NCBI GenBank assembly: GCA_026874595.1
Contig: CM049307.1
Coordinates: 90,583,830-90,647,829, forward strand
From: Sipunculus nudus
Lineage: Eukaryota > Annelida > Sipuncula > Golfingiida > Sipunculidae
Direction: 5' to 3'
Length of the DNA stretch: 64,000 nucleotides
The notes below the pieces were generated by a model, which worked only from the letters and a program-made list of their open reading frames with translations, was not told the origin of the DNA and did no database searches. The position numbers and the translations under genes were made by a program. Below are positions 23,801 through 34,860 of this stretch, piece after piece; the first letter of the stretch is position 1; each line of letters starts with the position of its first letter.

Positions 23801-23833
23801 CCGGGCGCCCTCTCTTATCACCTTGGACGCCAT
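14771..23833 (-). CDS. NDUFA6: NDUFA6 (LYRM6/B14), complex I accessory subunit, complete, 3 exons
   Basis: On the minus strand the exons are 23833-23707 (42 codons plus 1 base), 17011-16896 and 14899-14771 (stop TGA), encoding 123 residues; the human protein is of similar length. It is an accessory subunit of mitochondrial NADH:ubiquinone oxidoreductase. As an LYR-motif protein it binds the mitochondrial acyl carrier protein on the matrix arm near the quinone site. Visible are an RRRVLNLYKAWYRQMP block (the LYR motif reads LYK, residues 31-33), a KLKEKFQEHKHVRDIRTIDMLVIK helix and the conserved end ETVNIWKQ...PKPKDFLSKFY. The ATG at 23833-23831 is chosen because it aligns with the family start; upstream in-frame sequence is not family-like. 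Intron 1 (6.7 kb) is packed with DNA transposons. A candidate poly(A) signal (TTTATT on +) is at 14500-14505. No canonical cleavable presequence is obvious, as is normal for this subunit. Confidence 0.95.
15640..16055. repeat. diverged tandem duplication, about 230 bp unit (NDUFA6 intron 2)
   Basis: The pattern 'gagatatttt...acaccaaaaagta' recurs at about 15776 and 16007, with related flanks (AAAATCCA, GATCTCATTAAA). The remaining intron 2 (14900-16895) has nothing recognisable. Confidence 0.55.
16896..17011 (-). CDS. NDUFA6: NDUFA6 exon 2
   Basis: A 116-bp exon after an ATTGCAG acceptor, with donor GTACGA. It encodes LNYDIPMSVNQCRDKLKEKF through TIDMLVIK. Confidence 0.94.
17295..18880. mobile_element. 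hAT element with nested second hAT (NDUFA6 intron 1)
   Basis: The ends TAGGGTTGGGAC and GTCCCAACCA are flanked by GTAAGTTG (17287-17294) and GTAAGTTA (18881-18888), a 7/8 target duplication. Inner sequence also pairs (GCAATATCATGATAT near 17383 with its complement near 18820). No transposase ORF. Confidence 0.7.
17642..18653. mobile_element. nested hAT MITE
   Basis: CAGGGTTGTTAAGTTTTTCC at the left pairs with GGAAAAATAACAACCCTG at the right. It is flanked by CCTTTATG (17634-17641) and CCTTCATG (18654-18661), 7/8. The interior holds CA and TA microsatellites (17811-17840, 18316-18455). 1012 bp, no ORF. Confidence 0.75.
19721..21084. mobile_element. piggyBac-like non-autonomous element (candidate)
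   Basis: The left end is TTAACCCTTTACTGTTTG (19721) and the right end, reverse complemented, is TTAACTCTTTAACATTTG (21084). Both include the TTAA typical of piggyBac targets. 1.36 kb, no transposase ORF. The inverted repeats are short and imperfect. Confidence 0.4.
21410..23205. mobile_element. TIR DNA transposon remnant (TA-flanked)
   Basis: The ends GTCCATTCCACCAACCGTGA and, inverted, GTCCCTTCCACCAACCGTGA continue through ACACTAGGTTTTTTCG. A second inverted match (CGACCTAATTTT) lies about 90-100 bp inside. TA flanks both ends. It is CpG-richer than its surroundings and has no recognisable transposase. Confidence 0.6.
23707..23833 (-). CDS. NDUFA6: NDUFA6 exon 1 with start codon
   Basis: ATG at 23833-23831. 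The donor GTATGT begins at 23706. It carries the LYR-type motif (LYKAWYRQMP). Confidence 0.94.
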
Positions 23834-25150
23834 GTTTGTCAAGGACAGAAGCCAACAGACCGGGTCGGGGAAATAGATTAACCGTATTAGAAAACGCCGA
23901 ATTTTAAGGTTATACGGTCCTATCTGAGTGCTGTCTTGATCACGAATGAAATTCAACGTCAGGTCCCATGACAAGAATTCTGGTATCGATTAAATTATTT
24001 TGGTCATACACCTGGATTTATTTTCAAAATTTCCATCTGAAAGCCTCAAGTTGAGTTGACCTATTAACATGGTATATACCTCTCCCGAAATTGTTCATAT
24101 TGTTATAAAATATCCCATCTTGGTTTAGAGTAGATTTAAACATGTCTCAATTTTAGCATTAAATTACATTTAGCTATGGGACCACTTTGCCTTATACAGT
24201 CTGATTTCTTAAAATATTCCTTTTTTGAGGGTTTTGAAAACTGGAATTTAAACAAAGGTGGATTTCAAACAGATTATCTTTTTTTTTTAATTTATACATT
24301 GCCGGAACTTTATTTTGATATTTCTCGACCATTACAAGTATTGTACACGTAGTAACTTTCCATTTTCAACACGCATATTTCTAAAAATACTTTATCTTTC
24401 ATTTTCCTTTTAATTTCCTCATTTTATTTCATATACGAGAAACAGTCATTTCAAGAAATAAAAATATGTTTGTACATTTTATATTTAAATATATTATACA
24501 ATCATTATTTGGTAACTTAACTTTCAGCTTATAAAATGTGAGGTTTTACCGGTTTTCAGAGTGCATGGTTCCCATAAATTACTGTATTTTACAGAGCTAT
24601 GCTCGATTATCCTCTTGTTTTAACTAAATTGGGTATAATCACAAATTGAAAATCAATCGGTTTGGAATGAACCAAAGTTTTCATGAATCAATAGGCCTAT
24701 ACCTAAACCTACTGAGAATATTCTAAGCCAACAGTCATGGGTCCAAGGGCGGCAGTTTGAACGATATTATATCGAAGGCCAGCTTAAACTCAGTTCAAAC
24801 ACATTCCTTAGTCATTTCTGAGATCTAAATTTATTTCAATTAGATTTGTAATAATGCACCGCCTGTCTCCAGAACCTTCGCTCTGAAGCACGCAAGCTCC
24901 TCCTATGCAGGCCCGCAGATGTTGTTTGTGACGTAATTGGGGTCTCCAAGTACATCTTGTTCCGGTAGCTAACTAACCATAGAGACTGAATGTCATTGGC
25001 TACTGAGTCTCTGCTTCATGTCAGTAAAAGCCAAGTCATAACCTGAGTAACGAACACCTGGAACAGTGACTGGTCCCAGGAATAACGTGGTGGACGGGAC
25101 GACTGGCTCCCCCTGTTTGGCATAAAAAAAAACAAAGTGTCTCTAGAGAT
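23834..25150. other. upstream of NDUFA6; presumed minus-strand promoter, otherwise featureless
   Basis: The NDUFA6 5' UTR and promoter should lie just right of 23833, but no TATA box or ETS/NRF1 site is convincing. A CpG-richer patch lies at about 24840-25125. No coding sequence was recognised. Confidence 0.4.
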
Positions 25151-25458
25151 CTCCGGACCCGGACACATTACCTAAGAGCTATAAAGGTCAGGACTATTTC
25201 CAGTTCGCACTTAATTACGCAATTATAAGTACATACATAAGTACATACATACATCGGCTTTATGAGTAATACTCTCTGCAAATTATGGATAAACTTTAAA
25301 GTTATAGGCCTATACATGCAACTAAAATTTATTAATGAAGCCCATTTTATTAATCAATTTTCATTAATTTCTTAACGTGTTTAACTATACGAGTAGGGTT
25401 ATTGTATTTTCATCGAAATCATATTTATAAAATTTTTCTGTTTAAACATTATTTTGGA

Positions 25459-26893
25459 AGTGGCTAAACAGCCGGCAGGAGAAATTGACCTTACCAGCAG
25501 TCAGGTTCACAGGCTAAACTGCCGGCAAATAAATGTATGTTCTTTTTCTCAGTGTGATACTCTTAGTAATATCCATATTATTTTGATAATGAGCTGACAA
25601 TAAAGTGCTGACTTACTAGTGGTGGGCCGATCATCGAGTTTTATCGAAAGTCAGTCGGTTTGCTGCCACTTTCAAGCGCTCGATTACCAAAGGCAACTAT
25701 CGATTACATCATAAGCATGATTTTTTTTCCCGAATGCCTTTATGGTATAGGCTAAAATTATTCTTCCATTTTTTACAAAATTCTGCGCTTCAAAAAATGA
25801 GTCTTTATTACCAAATAACTTCCGTATATAACTGAATTTAATACGGTAGATGCGAAAACGGAGGACTTAATAAACCTCTGTGAACTGGCAGGGAGCTGCA
25901 GAATTAGCGGGGAGTTTTGTAATGAGATGTACATTGTACAATATGGGCGGTATAGCGTTATAATGCTACATAAATTCTCCAGGTCTATGCAGCAAGTAGA
26001 TGTCATGGATTGTGATTATTATAAATAATTAAAATGAAACTTTGAAAAGCATATATTACTTATATAGGAAAATATAAAATACGGTAAACACTTCTTTTCT
26101 TAAGGTAGAATTACTAAGACTCGCGGGCTGAATTAAGAAAATACAGTTTAACAGATAATTGCATATTTCTTTATATTTTCTGAACCGATTAATAATCGAT
26201 CATCGGTCGGTTTGCCCAAACCGATGATCGATTATGAAAAAGGAACCGACTCCCACCACTATGACTTACCAAATTAGATATTTTGCTGGTCTATATATAT
26301 GTAAGAATTAGCATTTGGTGAGGATATTTCTTGCATCATCTCACAACACATTAGGCTCAACAGCTTTAATTGGGTGTGGTGTAAAATTGGTTGACTACCT
26401 TTGATCAAGTAAATAGCTGATCCTTGGACCATTTATTTGACATCCTGGGTTGTTTGTTTGCACACACTAATTATTTGTTTGCTCATATATATGCACACTA
26501 GTGTATAAACAGTCCTCGCACACACATTCACATTTCTGGTATATTTTTATCACAAACTCTATAAACTACCCTGTAAATATGACATTTTTTTTTCACAAAA
26601 TCTATATAAAACTACCCTGTAGATATACAAATTATGCACTTAAAATACCCACTCAACATACTCATTACATATAGACCAGCAAAATATCTAATATGGTAAA
26701 TCAGCACTATATTTTCAGCTCATTGTCAAAATAATAATGGAAAATACAGAGTATCACACTGAAATAGAGCGTGCATTTATTTGCCGGCAGTTTAGCTTGT
26801 GGACCAGACTGCCGGAAAAGTCAATTTCCCCTCCGGCTGTTTAACCTGTGGACTAAACTGCCGGCACACTGCCGGCTGTTTAGCCACTTTCCA
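25459..26893. mobile_element. long-inverted-repeat element (GTGGCTAAACAGCCGGCAG), interrupted by a hAT MITE
   Basis: GTGGCTAAACAGCCGGCAG at the left and CTGCCGGCTGTTTAGCCAC at the right begin arms of about 190-230 bp that match inward, including TATTTTGCTGGTCTATAT. The left arm is split by the hAT insertion at 25617-26261. Target duplication is unclear. Without the insertion the element is about 780 bp. Confidence 0.65.
25617..26261. mobile_element. hAT MITE with perfect 8-bp TSD TGACTTAC
   Basis: The ends are TAGTGGTGGG and CCCACCACTA. TGACTTAC occurs at 25609-25616 and 26262-26269. CGATCATCG-type inverted motifs lie inside both ends. 645 bp, no ORF. It is inserted in the left arm of the surrounding palindromic element. 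Confidence 0.88.
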
Positions 26894-28410
26894 TAATTAT
26901 TATGTCAGTACATATAGGCCTATTTTAAATTTGCGTAGGTCATGGTCAATTTAAAATAATTTAAAATCCCTTTTGTCACATTCTTTGAAAAATCTTTTGT
27001 AATTTTGTGGATCTCCGGGTCTATGTGTAGGCCAATTCTCCAAGAAATTTCTACATAAAGTGTTACAATTTAAATTAAATAAAATTTATTTTTGCTAAAT
27101 ACCGGAACAATAACAAATGTTCTGGTAGGTCAGTGGTAGTCAGTGCCGCAGAAATAGCTCCCTTAGATGTGTCGACAGTGTCAGTGCGCATGCTCAAAGA
27201 AAGTGCCGGCACGTGTATGATATCGGTGTCCGGGTCCGGACCTGTAGCAACAACCTAAAAATAGTTTCTGTCACATAAAGATAATTTAAGACAATCGTAT
27301 GAAAAGCGCACGACCACCAGAGTCCGTCTACGACTTGTCGTGCCATCCATGAAAATCTTGCGGCTAGTGTTACGTCCCCTATTGTAATGACGTCTCCTAT
27401 TGTAATAATTATTACATTAGGGGTTACAAATAAGCTGTTTCCCACAACCCCAATTGTAATAACGTGCACTATTGTTATAATTATTACAATAGGGGTTGTA
27501 TTTGCAACCCCTATTGTTATAATATTTTTATTACATTAGGGGTTGCGGTTGCAATGGTTTTTGCACACCAGATTTGGTAAAAAATATGTGAATACTGTGA
27601 TACCACATACAAATAATACCTATAGACATGTAAATTGTAATTAATAATGTTATAAAATATCATCGTTCATGAATATTATCCCTTGACCAAATTACATTTG
27701 TGATTTATACAAACACTTAATGTTACAGTGATTAACTGTTAAATACTGTCGAGAGGCTAGTGAATCGCCGCCTTTGCCCGTCAATTAAATTATTATTAAT
27801 ATAACATTATATGTTATATATGAATTATACTATAATTAATGTTATATATCATATAAGTAATATATCTAAATAAAAAAAAGCCGGATAATATGAACGGATA
27901 ATTTTAAGACAATTATTGCTTTATTCTGGAAATTATTTTTTATTTTCATTTTATTCCAATTAAGAACTATTTTGTTATTTGTGGACAATAGTATCATGGT
28001 CAATTATTACAATAGGCACTTTATTACAATACAGGTTGAACCGGGCAGCCCAAATTGTAATAACGTCCAGTAATGTAATAACCACGGTATTAGACTATTG
28101 CTGTGTGTCATATATAGGTAAGTAACAAACAGGTGTTCATACATTTCACTGTTACACCCCTGTTCTGAGTAATAACCATACAGATTGTTAGGTTATTGAG
28201 ATTGACATAATTTCCCCCCTTGGAATTTGAAAGTTGCGCTTGAGTTCGGCAGGAGGTCTGCGTGTGGGCTCTCATGGACCGAGTTCACCCTGTGGATACC
28301 CTGGTGTTGTTTCTGATAGATGGCGCTGCGACAGACCCGTCGCTAAATTTCTCCTATATGGTGTCAAATCACTCGAGATTTACGTGAAAACATTGAAAAA
28401 TAAACCTTTT

Positions 28411-28534
28411 CAGACACAGACACTATATATATTATATACAAATATATATATTATACACAATATTTGTATTGTGTCTGTGTCTAATTTTCCCATGTATGTA
28501 TGTCTGGATATATATATATAAATATATATATATA

Positions 28535-28584
<50 letters not shown>
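28411..28584. repeat. AGACACAGACAC hairpin and TA microsatellite inside the 3.7-kb element
   Basis: AGACACAGACAC and GTGTCTGTGTCT flank about 50 bp of TA-rich DNA (28411-28482). A TA run follows at 28508-28584. Confidence 0.6.
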
Positions 28585-28586
<2 letters not shown>

Positions 28587-29080
28587 TATATCCTTTACAC
28601 TGACTCTTCCACTTCAAGACCATCGACCAACGTGAAAGCAAGTATCTGCTGATTAAACAGTAAACACATTTTCTTTTTTACCATGGCTCTGTTCCTTTTT
28701 TTTATTCCTATTACTTAAAACATACTCGAAATATTGTACGTTAAAGTCCTTGGCGCTGTTGTTATAAGAAAGTAAATGACTTAGGCTCCCCCAACCCCCA
28801 TGGGAGATGGGCCCAAAAACCCGACTTGGACATGTTTCGAGGGCTTATTTCCTCAGATGTAACGTTTTAAGATTCCTTATGTATGGAATATGGCATGTGG
28901 CGTGTGGAGAGATTTTCTATAAACCAGCAGCATGCATTTTTTCTATGTGTTGCTCCTGGGTACAATCAGGAAACTTAAAAAAATCGCTACACATAACGAT
29001 CGTGAGGAATCTCACCTCCTTTTTTTCTCAATACGGGTACCGTTTATAGTACCTTTACAGTTAATAGCATGAATAATTGA

Positions 29081-30400
29081 GTGGTCATTACATTAAGGAA
29101 CTTTATTACAATAGGGGTTACTCGGACCCGACCACTCTTGTAATAACGTTGCCTATTGTAATAAAAATGTATGCAAGAAAAATCTTATGGATATTTTTGT
29201 AGTACATGGAGATACATTAAGAACAGTTATAATTTACAGACATTTTAGCATTTGTTAATCAAGGAATTGTTGCATTTTAACACTTATTAAAACACCTTTT
29301 ATACCGTAAATGACACATGTAATTAAGTGGTTATTACAGTAAGGAACTTTATTACAATAGGGGTTATTCTGATCCCACCACTATTGTAATAACTTTGCCT
29401 ATTGTAATAAAATTTGTGCCAGGAAAATCTTATGGATATTTTTGTAGTACATGGAGATACATTAAGAACAGTTATAATTTAAAGACATTTTATCATTTGA
29501 AAACCATACAATTGAGACATTTTAATAAATATTAAAACCCCTTTTATACCGTAAATGACACATGTAATAAAGCGGTTATTACATTAAGGAACTTTATTAC
29601 AATAGCGGTTACTCTGACCCCACCACTATTGTAATAACTTTGCCTATTGTAATAAAATTTGTGCCAGGAAAATCTTATGGATATTTTTGTAGTACATGGA
29701 GATACATTAAGAACAGTTATAATTTACAGACATTTTAGCATTTGAAAACCATACAATGGAGACATTTTAATAAATATTAAAACACCTTTTATACCGTAAA
29801 TGATACATGTAATTAAGTGGTTATTACATTAAGGAACTTTATTACAATAGGGGTTACTCTTACCTCACCACAATCGTAATAACTTTGCCTATTGTAATAA
29901 AATTTGTGCCAGGAAAATCTTATGGATATTTTTGTAGTACATGGAGATACATTAAGAACAGTTATAATTTACAGACATTTTAGCATTTGAAAACCATACA
30001 ATTATGACATTTTAATAAATATTAAAACACCTTTTATACCGTAAATGGCACATGTAATTAAGTGGTTATTACATTAAGGAACTTTATTACAATAGGGGTT
30101 ACTCGGATCACCACTATTGTAATAACGTTGCCTATTGTAATAATGATTAGAGCCAGAAAAATATTATAGATATTTTTTAGTACAAGGGTGATACTATATA
30201 AACAGTTATGATTTATAGACATATTGGTAGTAGCACACCTAACAACAGTTTCATTTAAGGAAATATTAAAATACCCTTTTTATATTGTAAATGACATCAG
30301 TTATTGAATGGCTATTACAATAACGAACTTTATTACGATAGGGGTTACTTTGGCCAAAACACTTTTGTTATAACGTTGCCTATTGTAATAAAATAATTGA
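29081..30400 (+). repeat. 245-246 bp tandem satellite, about 5.4 units
   Basis: Units begin GTGGTTATTACATTAAGGAA at 29081, 29327, 29572, 29817, 30062 and (diverged) 30308. Each contains TTATTACAATAGGGGTTA and TTGCCTATTGTAATAA. The middle units are the most alike, the last is the most diverged. Confidence 0.9.
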
Positions 30401-31659
30401 GGAACTTACAGTTATTTGATTAAGTTATGTTGATCATTAAGTGTAAACATATACTTTTCATTACGTGTCCAAACTGACGACATACAAAAAAAGTCTTAAT
30501 AATTGTCATTCCTAGATAATGTAGAACAAAATAGTACAGTCATTAATGAATAATTATAAAAATGTTGCCTGTTGTAATGAATGAAGGGTCAGCACTATTA
30601 TGTGTACTACATACATGCAATTTATACACAACCCCGTTTAAAATCAATATAATAAATAAATGATCATCAATTTAAAATACAATAGTCATTTATACTGTAT
30701 ACTTTAAAAACAAATCATAAAAACGTACCATTACAATATCGCACTAACATACGGATATACTTTGCTGAAGACAAATTATTTATATTATCACGATCAAAGG
30801 TATCGATATATACGTTGTTCCACTGAATTCGCATTTTTTTACCAAAGATGGTGTGCAAAAAACATTGCAACCGCAACCCCTAATGTAATAAAAATGTTAT
30901 TACAATTGGGGTTGCAAATACAACCCCTAATGTAATAATTATAACAATAATGCACGTTATTACAATAGGGGTTACGAGAAACAGCTCATTTGTAACCCCT
31001 AATGTAATAATTATTACAATAGGGGACGTTATTATAATAGGGCACGTAACAGGCTAGTCATATGTGGTCACGCGGTAGGTTCCGGTCCGCTGAGACGAAG
31101 TCCGTTGAGATGAACCTGAAACTCGACGACCCGTTGAGACAACCCTTGCTTCAGACGAATGGCTTAATATTTATAGGGAAACCCCCACCTCGTGTTTTCC
31201 CGCTCACTAATCCGAGTCGTCAAAACGGAACAACTTTCATACTTGGTTAAACAGTCCAAAAACATTTATATTTTTTATTTTTCTAAACAAATAACTCAAC
31301 TTCATTAAAACAATATTCTTGTCAGTTTGATTTTAACTTTTGTTGGCACAATTCCGCATATAACTCCAAATAGAAATCGCTAGAATGACGCCTGACGGGT
31401 ATGTTTAAAAAGATAATGCGATTGTTATATATACTCATTTATTTGTGTGTTTCATCCACTGGAAGGGCATCAGAAATCTAAACGGGTGAGCCAGATGAAA
31501 ATCACATTTGCAGAAACCACTTTTTCATGGTAAACCCGATTAACGGCGCAATTTTGGCTTTTTCGGACATTATTTCGCGACAATTTTAGGGAGCAATGTG
31601 GGGGTATTCCGTGACTATCATGAAATCAACTTCGTGACCGCGATCACTGGTTGTAGAGG

Positions 31660-32440
31660 CATATTAGTGGTTGCGACTTGGTGAGATCGTATAGAACATC
31701 TACGACTATATATATAAATCTATCCACGACCGTACAAGCAGTAGGAAGGGTTCTTGTAGGATCAACGACTACTGTCGTTTCTGACTATTGAAGGTCGTAT
31801 CTAGTTGTAACTGGTCAAGTCCATTAAGCCTAAGTCCCAAACAACCTATACGGTTTTGACCGTCGTTCGATTTCAGCAGAGCTACAACAGATGGAATCAT
31901 CGAAGGTTTTGGAGTTTTTTTTATATAATTTCATTGAAGCGCTCTCATATATAAAATATATGTTGTACGATGGTCCTGGGAAAATTGGTCAGGGATGTCT
32001 AAGTCTAATTGTACGCTTTTCTTACGACGGCCGTAAGATAGAGTCCTAAGACAAACAAACAGCGGTCGTAGAAATGAGCTTCAACTGTAGACCATTTGTA
32101 GGACCGTCATAGGTGGAACGTGCGGGATTGTTGGGCTGTCATAGGAAAGTCTTACAATTCTGAGGGCCTCAGGTAACCAAAAAATCGTATGCAAGTCGTA
32201 TGTTTATCGTAAAACAAAAGGCATCTTCCGCAGACCTACGAGATCCGCCTGACGTAAAGAATAACCTACGACGCTGAAAAAAATTAACATGTTCAAAATT
32301 CTACGACAAGAGACTACGACAGTTTTTTTTTCCGTCGCAAAACACCTGAATTTCTTACGACACACCCACGACTATCCTATAGGAATTTCCCCAATTTTCT
32401 GTCGGTAACTGTCGTATATGTGTTATACGACGTATGTTAC
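31660..32440. repeat. TACGAC/GTCGTA cluster, probable degenerate transposon
   Basis: Exact TACGAC or its complement GTCGTA occurs at 31701, 31794, 32023, 32065, 32195, 32267, 32302, 32315, 32356, 32411 and 32426, with many one-off variants. About 0.4 would be expected by chance. No terminal repeats were resolved; it resembles subterminal binding-site clusters of DNA transposons. Confidence 0.55.
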
Positions 32441-32605
32441 TCAAACTTTAGTGTAACTGGGCCGTTAGGTGACCATGCAAATGCAGGCGTCTCTAAAGCA
32501 TAGAGAATATGAAGGTATAATGCCAGCTCTATATATATATACTGAGCACTGTGTTATATGGTACTTTGTATCTTCACGAAATGCCTAAGATGTGCTGCCT
32601 CAGGA

Positions 32606-32664
<59 letters not shown>

Positions 32665-34680
32665 AGAGTTTATCCTTCTTTCTTTTCCGGATCACAACGT
32701 CCAGGATTCGCAGCCATAGACGGGGGTAAGAGCACACAAGCCGTATACTCTGAGTCAACCCAGTCTCAGTGCGGCTTAATTTAGAGCTAGCGCCATATCA
32801 GTCCTCTGACAATAGAGAGTCTCCGACCAGCGGCAGAGTGCCTAAAGTTATAGCTAGTGTTCCGTTTCAACTCAACATATTGGTAGGTGCCCATGCATGA
32901 TTGTTGAATTTCTGTCCGCATGAACACAGGCATGTCTCGCACGGGTTACTTGGCGATAGCCAACTTGTAGGCGACTTGTGAGTGACCTGATACTATAAGA
33001 GATGGAATTAAACTTGGAATTGTGAGCTCACGTGTATTCTCTTTTGTTAATTCATCATTTGTAAACTAGTTTTAAGATTACATGCCGTTTATCATGGAAT
33101 TGCGGCAACAGGATGGATGGCCGTTGCAGCCCGTTCCCGCGTATAACTTGTGCAACGAGTCAAGTACAGACTTACCAGCCAACCGAGTCGTGTATTTACG
33201 GCTACTTCAGAGCTGAGAGTATCATGGTTTCTAAGAATATCTCGTTCTGAAACTTTTGCTTACCTTTGTACACAAGTGGAAAAACGTTTGCATAGGCTGT
33301 ATTCAGTAGTGTAACATATAAACATCTCAAGCACGCCACCTTCAAAATCAATATTTTTCAAGTTTCTTCTGTGTTGCATCTTTCATGTTATTTCCCTTGT
33401 TTTAGAGTTGTCAATAAACCAATAATCATTACATAAATTAAGGCAATATGCAGCAAATGTACATAATCTACATCTTGCATAACAATGTATTAAGCTTACT
33501 TAATAGTAATTCTATCACTTCTTACAAATATTTTCTTCCTAGAAAAGAATGAGATGTTGAAAACATTTCTAATCTGGAAAGTGATGCAAGCTCCACTCCA
33601 AATTAAGGATATTGTTCAATTGGAAATTAAATATATTAATAATTAGAATTATATACTTTGGTTCCATTATATAAATCTGGTTTATAAGTAACCTATACGG
33701 GAAACATAAAACTTTGTTTTTTTCCCCCAAACCATATATACTTAATTACCCCCTTACGAGCCCCATAGCCCCGAGGATATAGGTAGCTGTGAACTAATGT
33801 CACGTTTCCTTTCAGATTTTTATTAACCTTCCTGGATATTAAGTTGAAAGTTTCTAGGATTAGCGGTTATGATTTGTGCCCTACTAACGGACGGACGACG
33901 GACAAGCGCAATTCCTATACCTAAGTTGACTTTCAGTCAGCTGAGCTAAAAATTGACGCCAGTGCTGGGTGTCATAACAATCTTTAACCCTCATTTTAGT
34001 CCAGTTCTAAAGATAAAAACGATTTCCAAATTGTGTATAATTATTTGGGTGCAAATAATGATAAGTCAGTTATACCAATCAAAACCTTATATTTACATAT
34101 TGGTCAACGAACTTTTGATATTTTCTTTATTATTGAGGCGTTTATTTATTAGGCCTGTATTTTTTATATTTAAAAAGTTTTTCTTTTTACATTTAAATTA
34201 AGTTTACTCTAAGATTCTTTATTTACAGACGGAATATTCTTTTTAATCTTTTATGATCTGTATGTCTGTTCCTTGTCGTACTCACGAAATATCACGAATT
34301 GGCATCATTTAATTATGTAAACTAATAAGATTAACATTTTAATTTAATTAAATTATTGATACCAGGCCTAATTAGGCCTATTCATAAAAAATCCTACGCC
34401 CAAGATTCCGTTGGGCTTAAGAGCAAGTAGTGAATGAAGTTGATTTATCTGTAACAGAATTTTATAATCATTGAAATCATTTCGTTAAAAATATAATTCC
34501 ATAAAAATAGATTGGACTTTATTAAAAAAAAATAAATATGTAAAATAAACATGTTTGGAGAACTACAACTAAATCAGTTCATGAATTGAAAGATTATTTT
34601 CAAGGCATGATTAAAATAAAAGTAGTAATATTTTAGTTATCCACTGTAAATAATATTATCCAGTTAGGCACAATACGGTT
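32441..34680. other. intergenic, no gene recognised
   Basis: TA microsatellite at 32608-32661. An inverted fragment of the CCGTCCGTCCG repeat is at about 33880-33950 (ACGGACGGACGACGGAC then AGTCAGCTGAGCT). A minus-strand donor-like CTG|GTAAGTCTG near 33170 has no supporting exon. Confidence 0.5.
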
Positions 34681-34689
34681 AATACAGTT

Positions 34690-34860
34690 GAGCCATAGCT
34701 GTCTGTTTTTGACCGGAAGTACAACGGGCATGTTATTTCATGAGTGACAGATGAGAGGAGAGAAGTGACGAACAGGACATGTCAAATGCAGAAAACTGTC
34801 ACTGTCAGCGTCAGTAGACACGTTTCTGGAACAGCATTCACCGTAAACTGAGCGTACGTA
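34690..34860 (+). promoter_or_regulatory. candidate XPO6 promoter and first 5' UTR exon
   Basis: An ETS-type site CCGGAAGT lies at 34713-34720, common in housekeeping promoters. It is followed by a CpG-richer stretch ending in a possible donor GAGC|GTACGT near 34854. Distance to the ATG exon is 4.3 kb. A rival is the TATAAATA at 38334-38341. Neither is confirmed. Confidence 0.3.

Larger units (their letters stand above)
25152..27240. repeat. pair of perfect 15-bp inverted repeats (TCCGGACCCGGACAC) 2 kb apart
   Basis: TCCGGACCCGGACAC at 25152-25166 and its exact complement at 27226-27240 bracket the palindromic element at 25459-26893. They may be termini of a larger unit; no target duplication was identified. 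Confidence 0.45.
27368..31051. mobile_element. 3.7-kb TIR element built from CCCTATTGTAATAA motifs, with internal satellite
   Basis: The ends TGTTACGT and ACGTAACA are flanked by a perfect 6-bp duplication GGCTAG (27362-27367, 31052-31057). The terminal inverted repeats are about 218 bp (27368-27585, 30834-31051), with 4 mismatches in the outer 60 bp. Both arms and the interior carry at least 30 copies (by eye) of CCCTATTGTAATAA or its complement, often as head-to-head pairs. The centre holds a tandem 245-bp array. No transposase-length ORF, so it is non-autonomous. The 6-bp duplication and TG..CA ends do not point to one superfamily. Confidence 0.85.

Noticed and set aside
27375-31040. CRISPR-like array, because of the regularly repeated short motif
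   Set aside because: A eukaryotic context, motif in both orientations with irregular spacing, and a TIR transposon structure explain it better.
33160-33200. Minus-strand first exon of an unknown gene (CTG|GTAAGTCTG)
   Set aside because: A single donor-like site without ORF, partner acceptor or promoter features.
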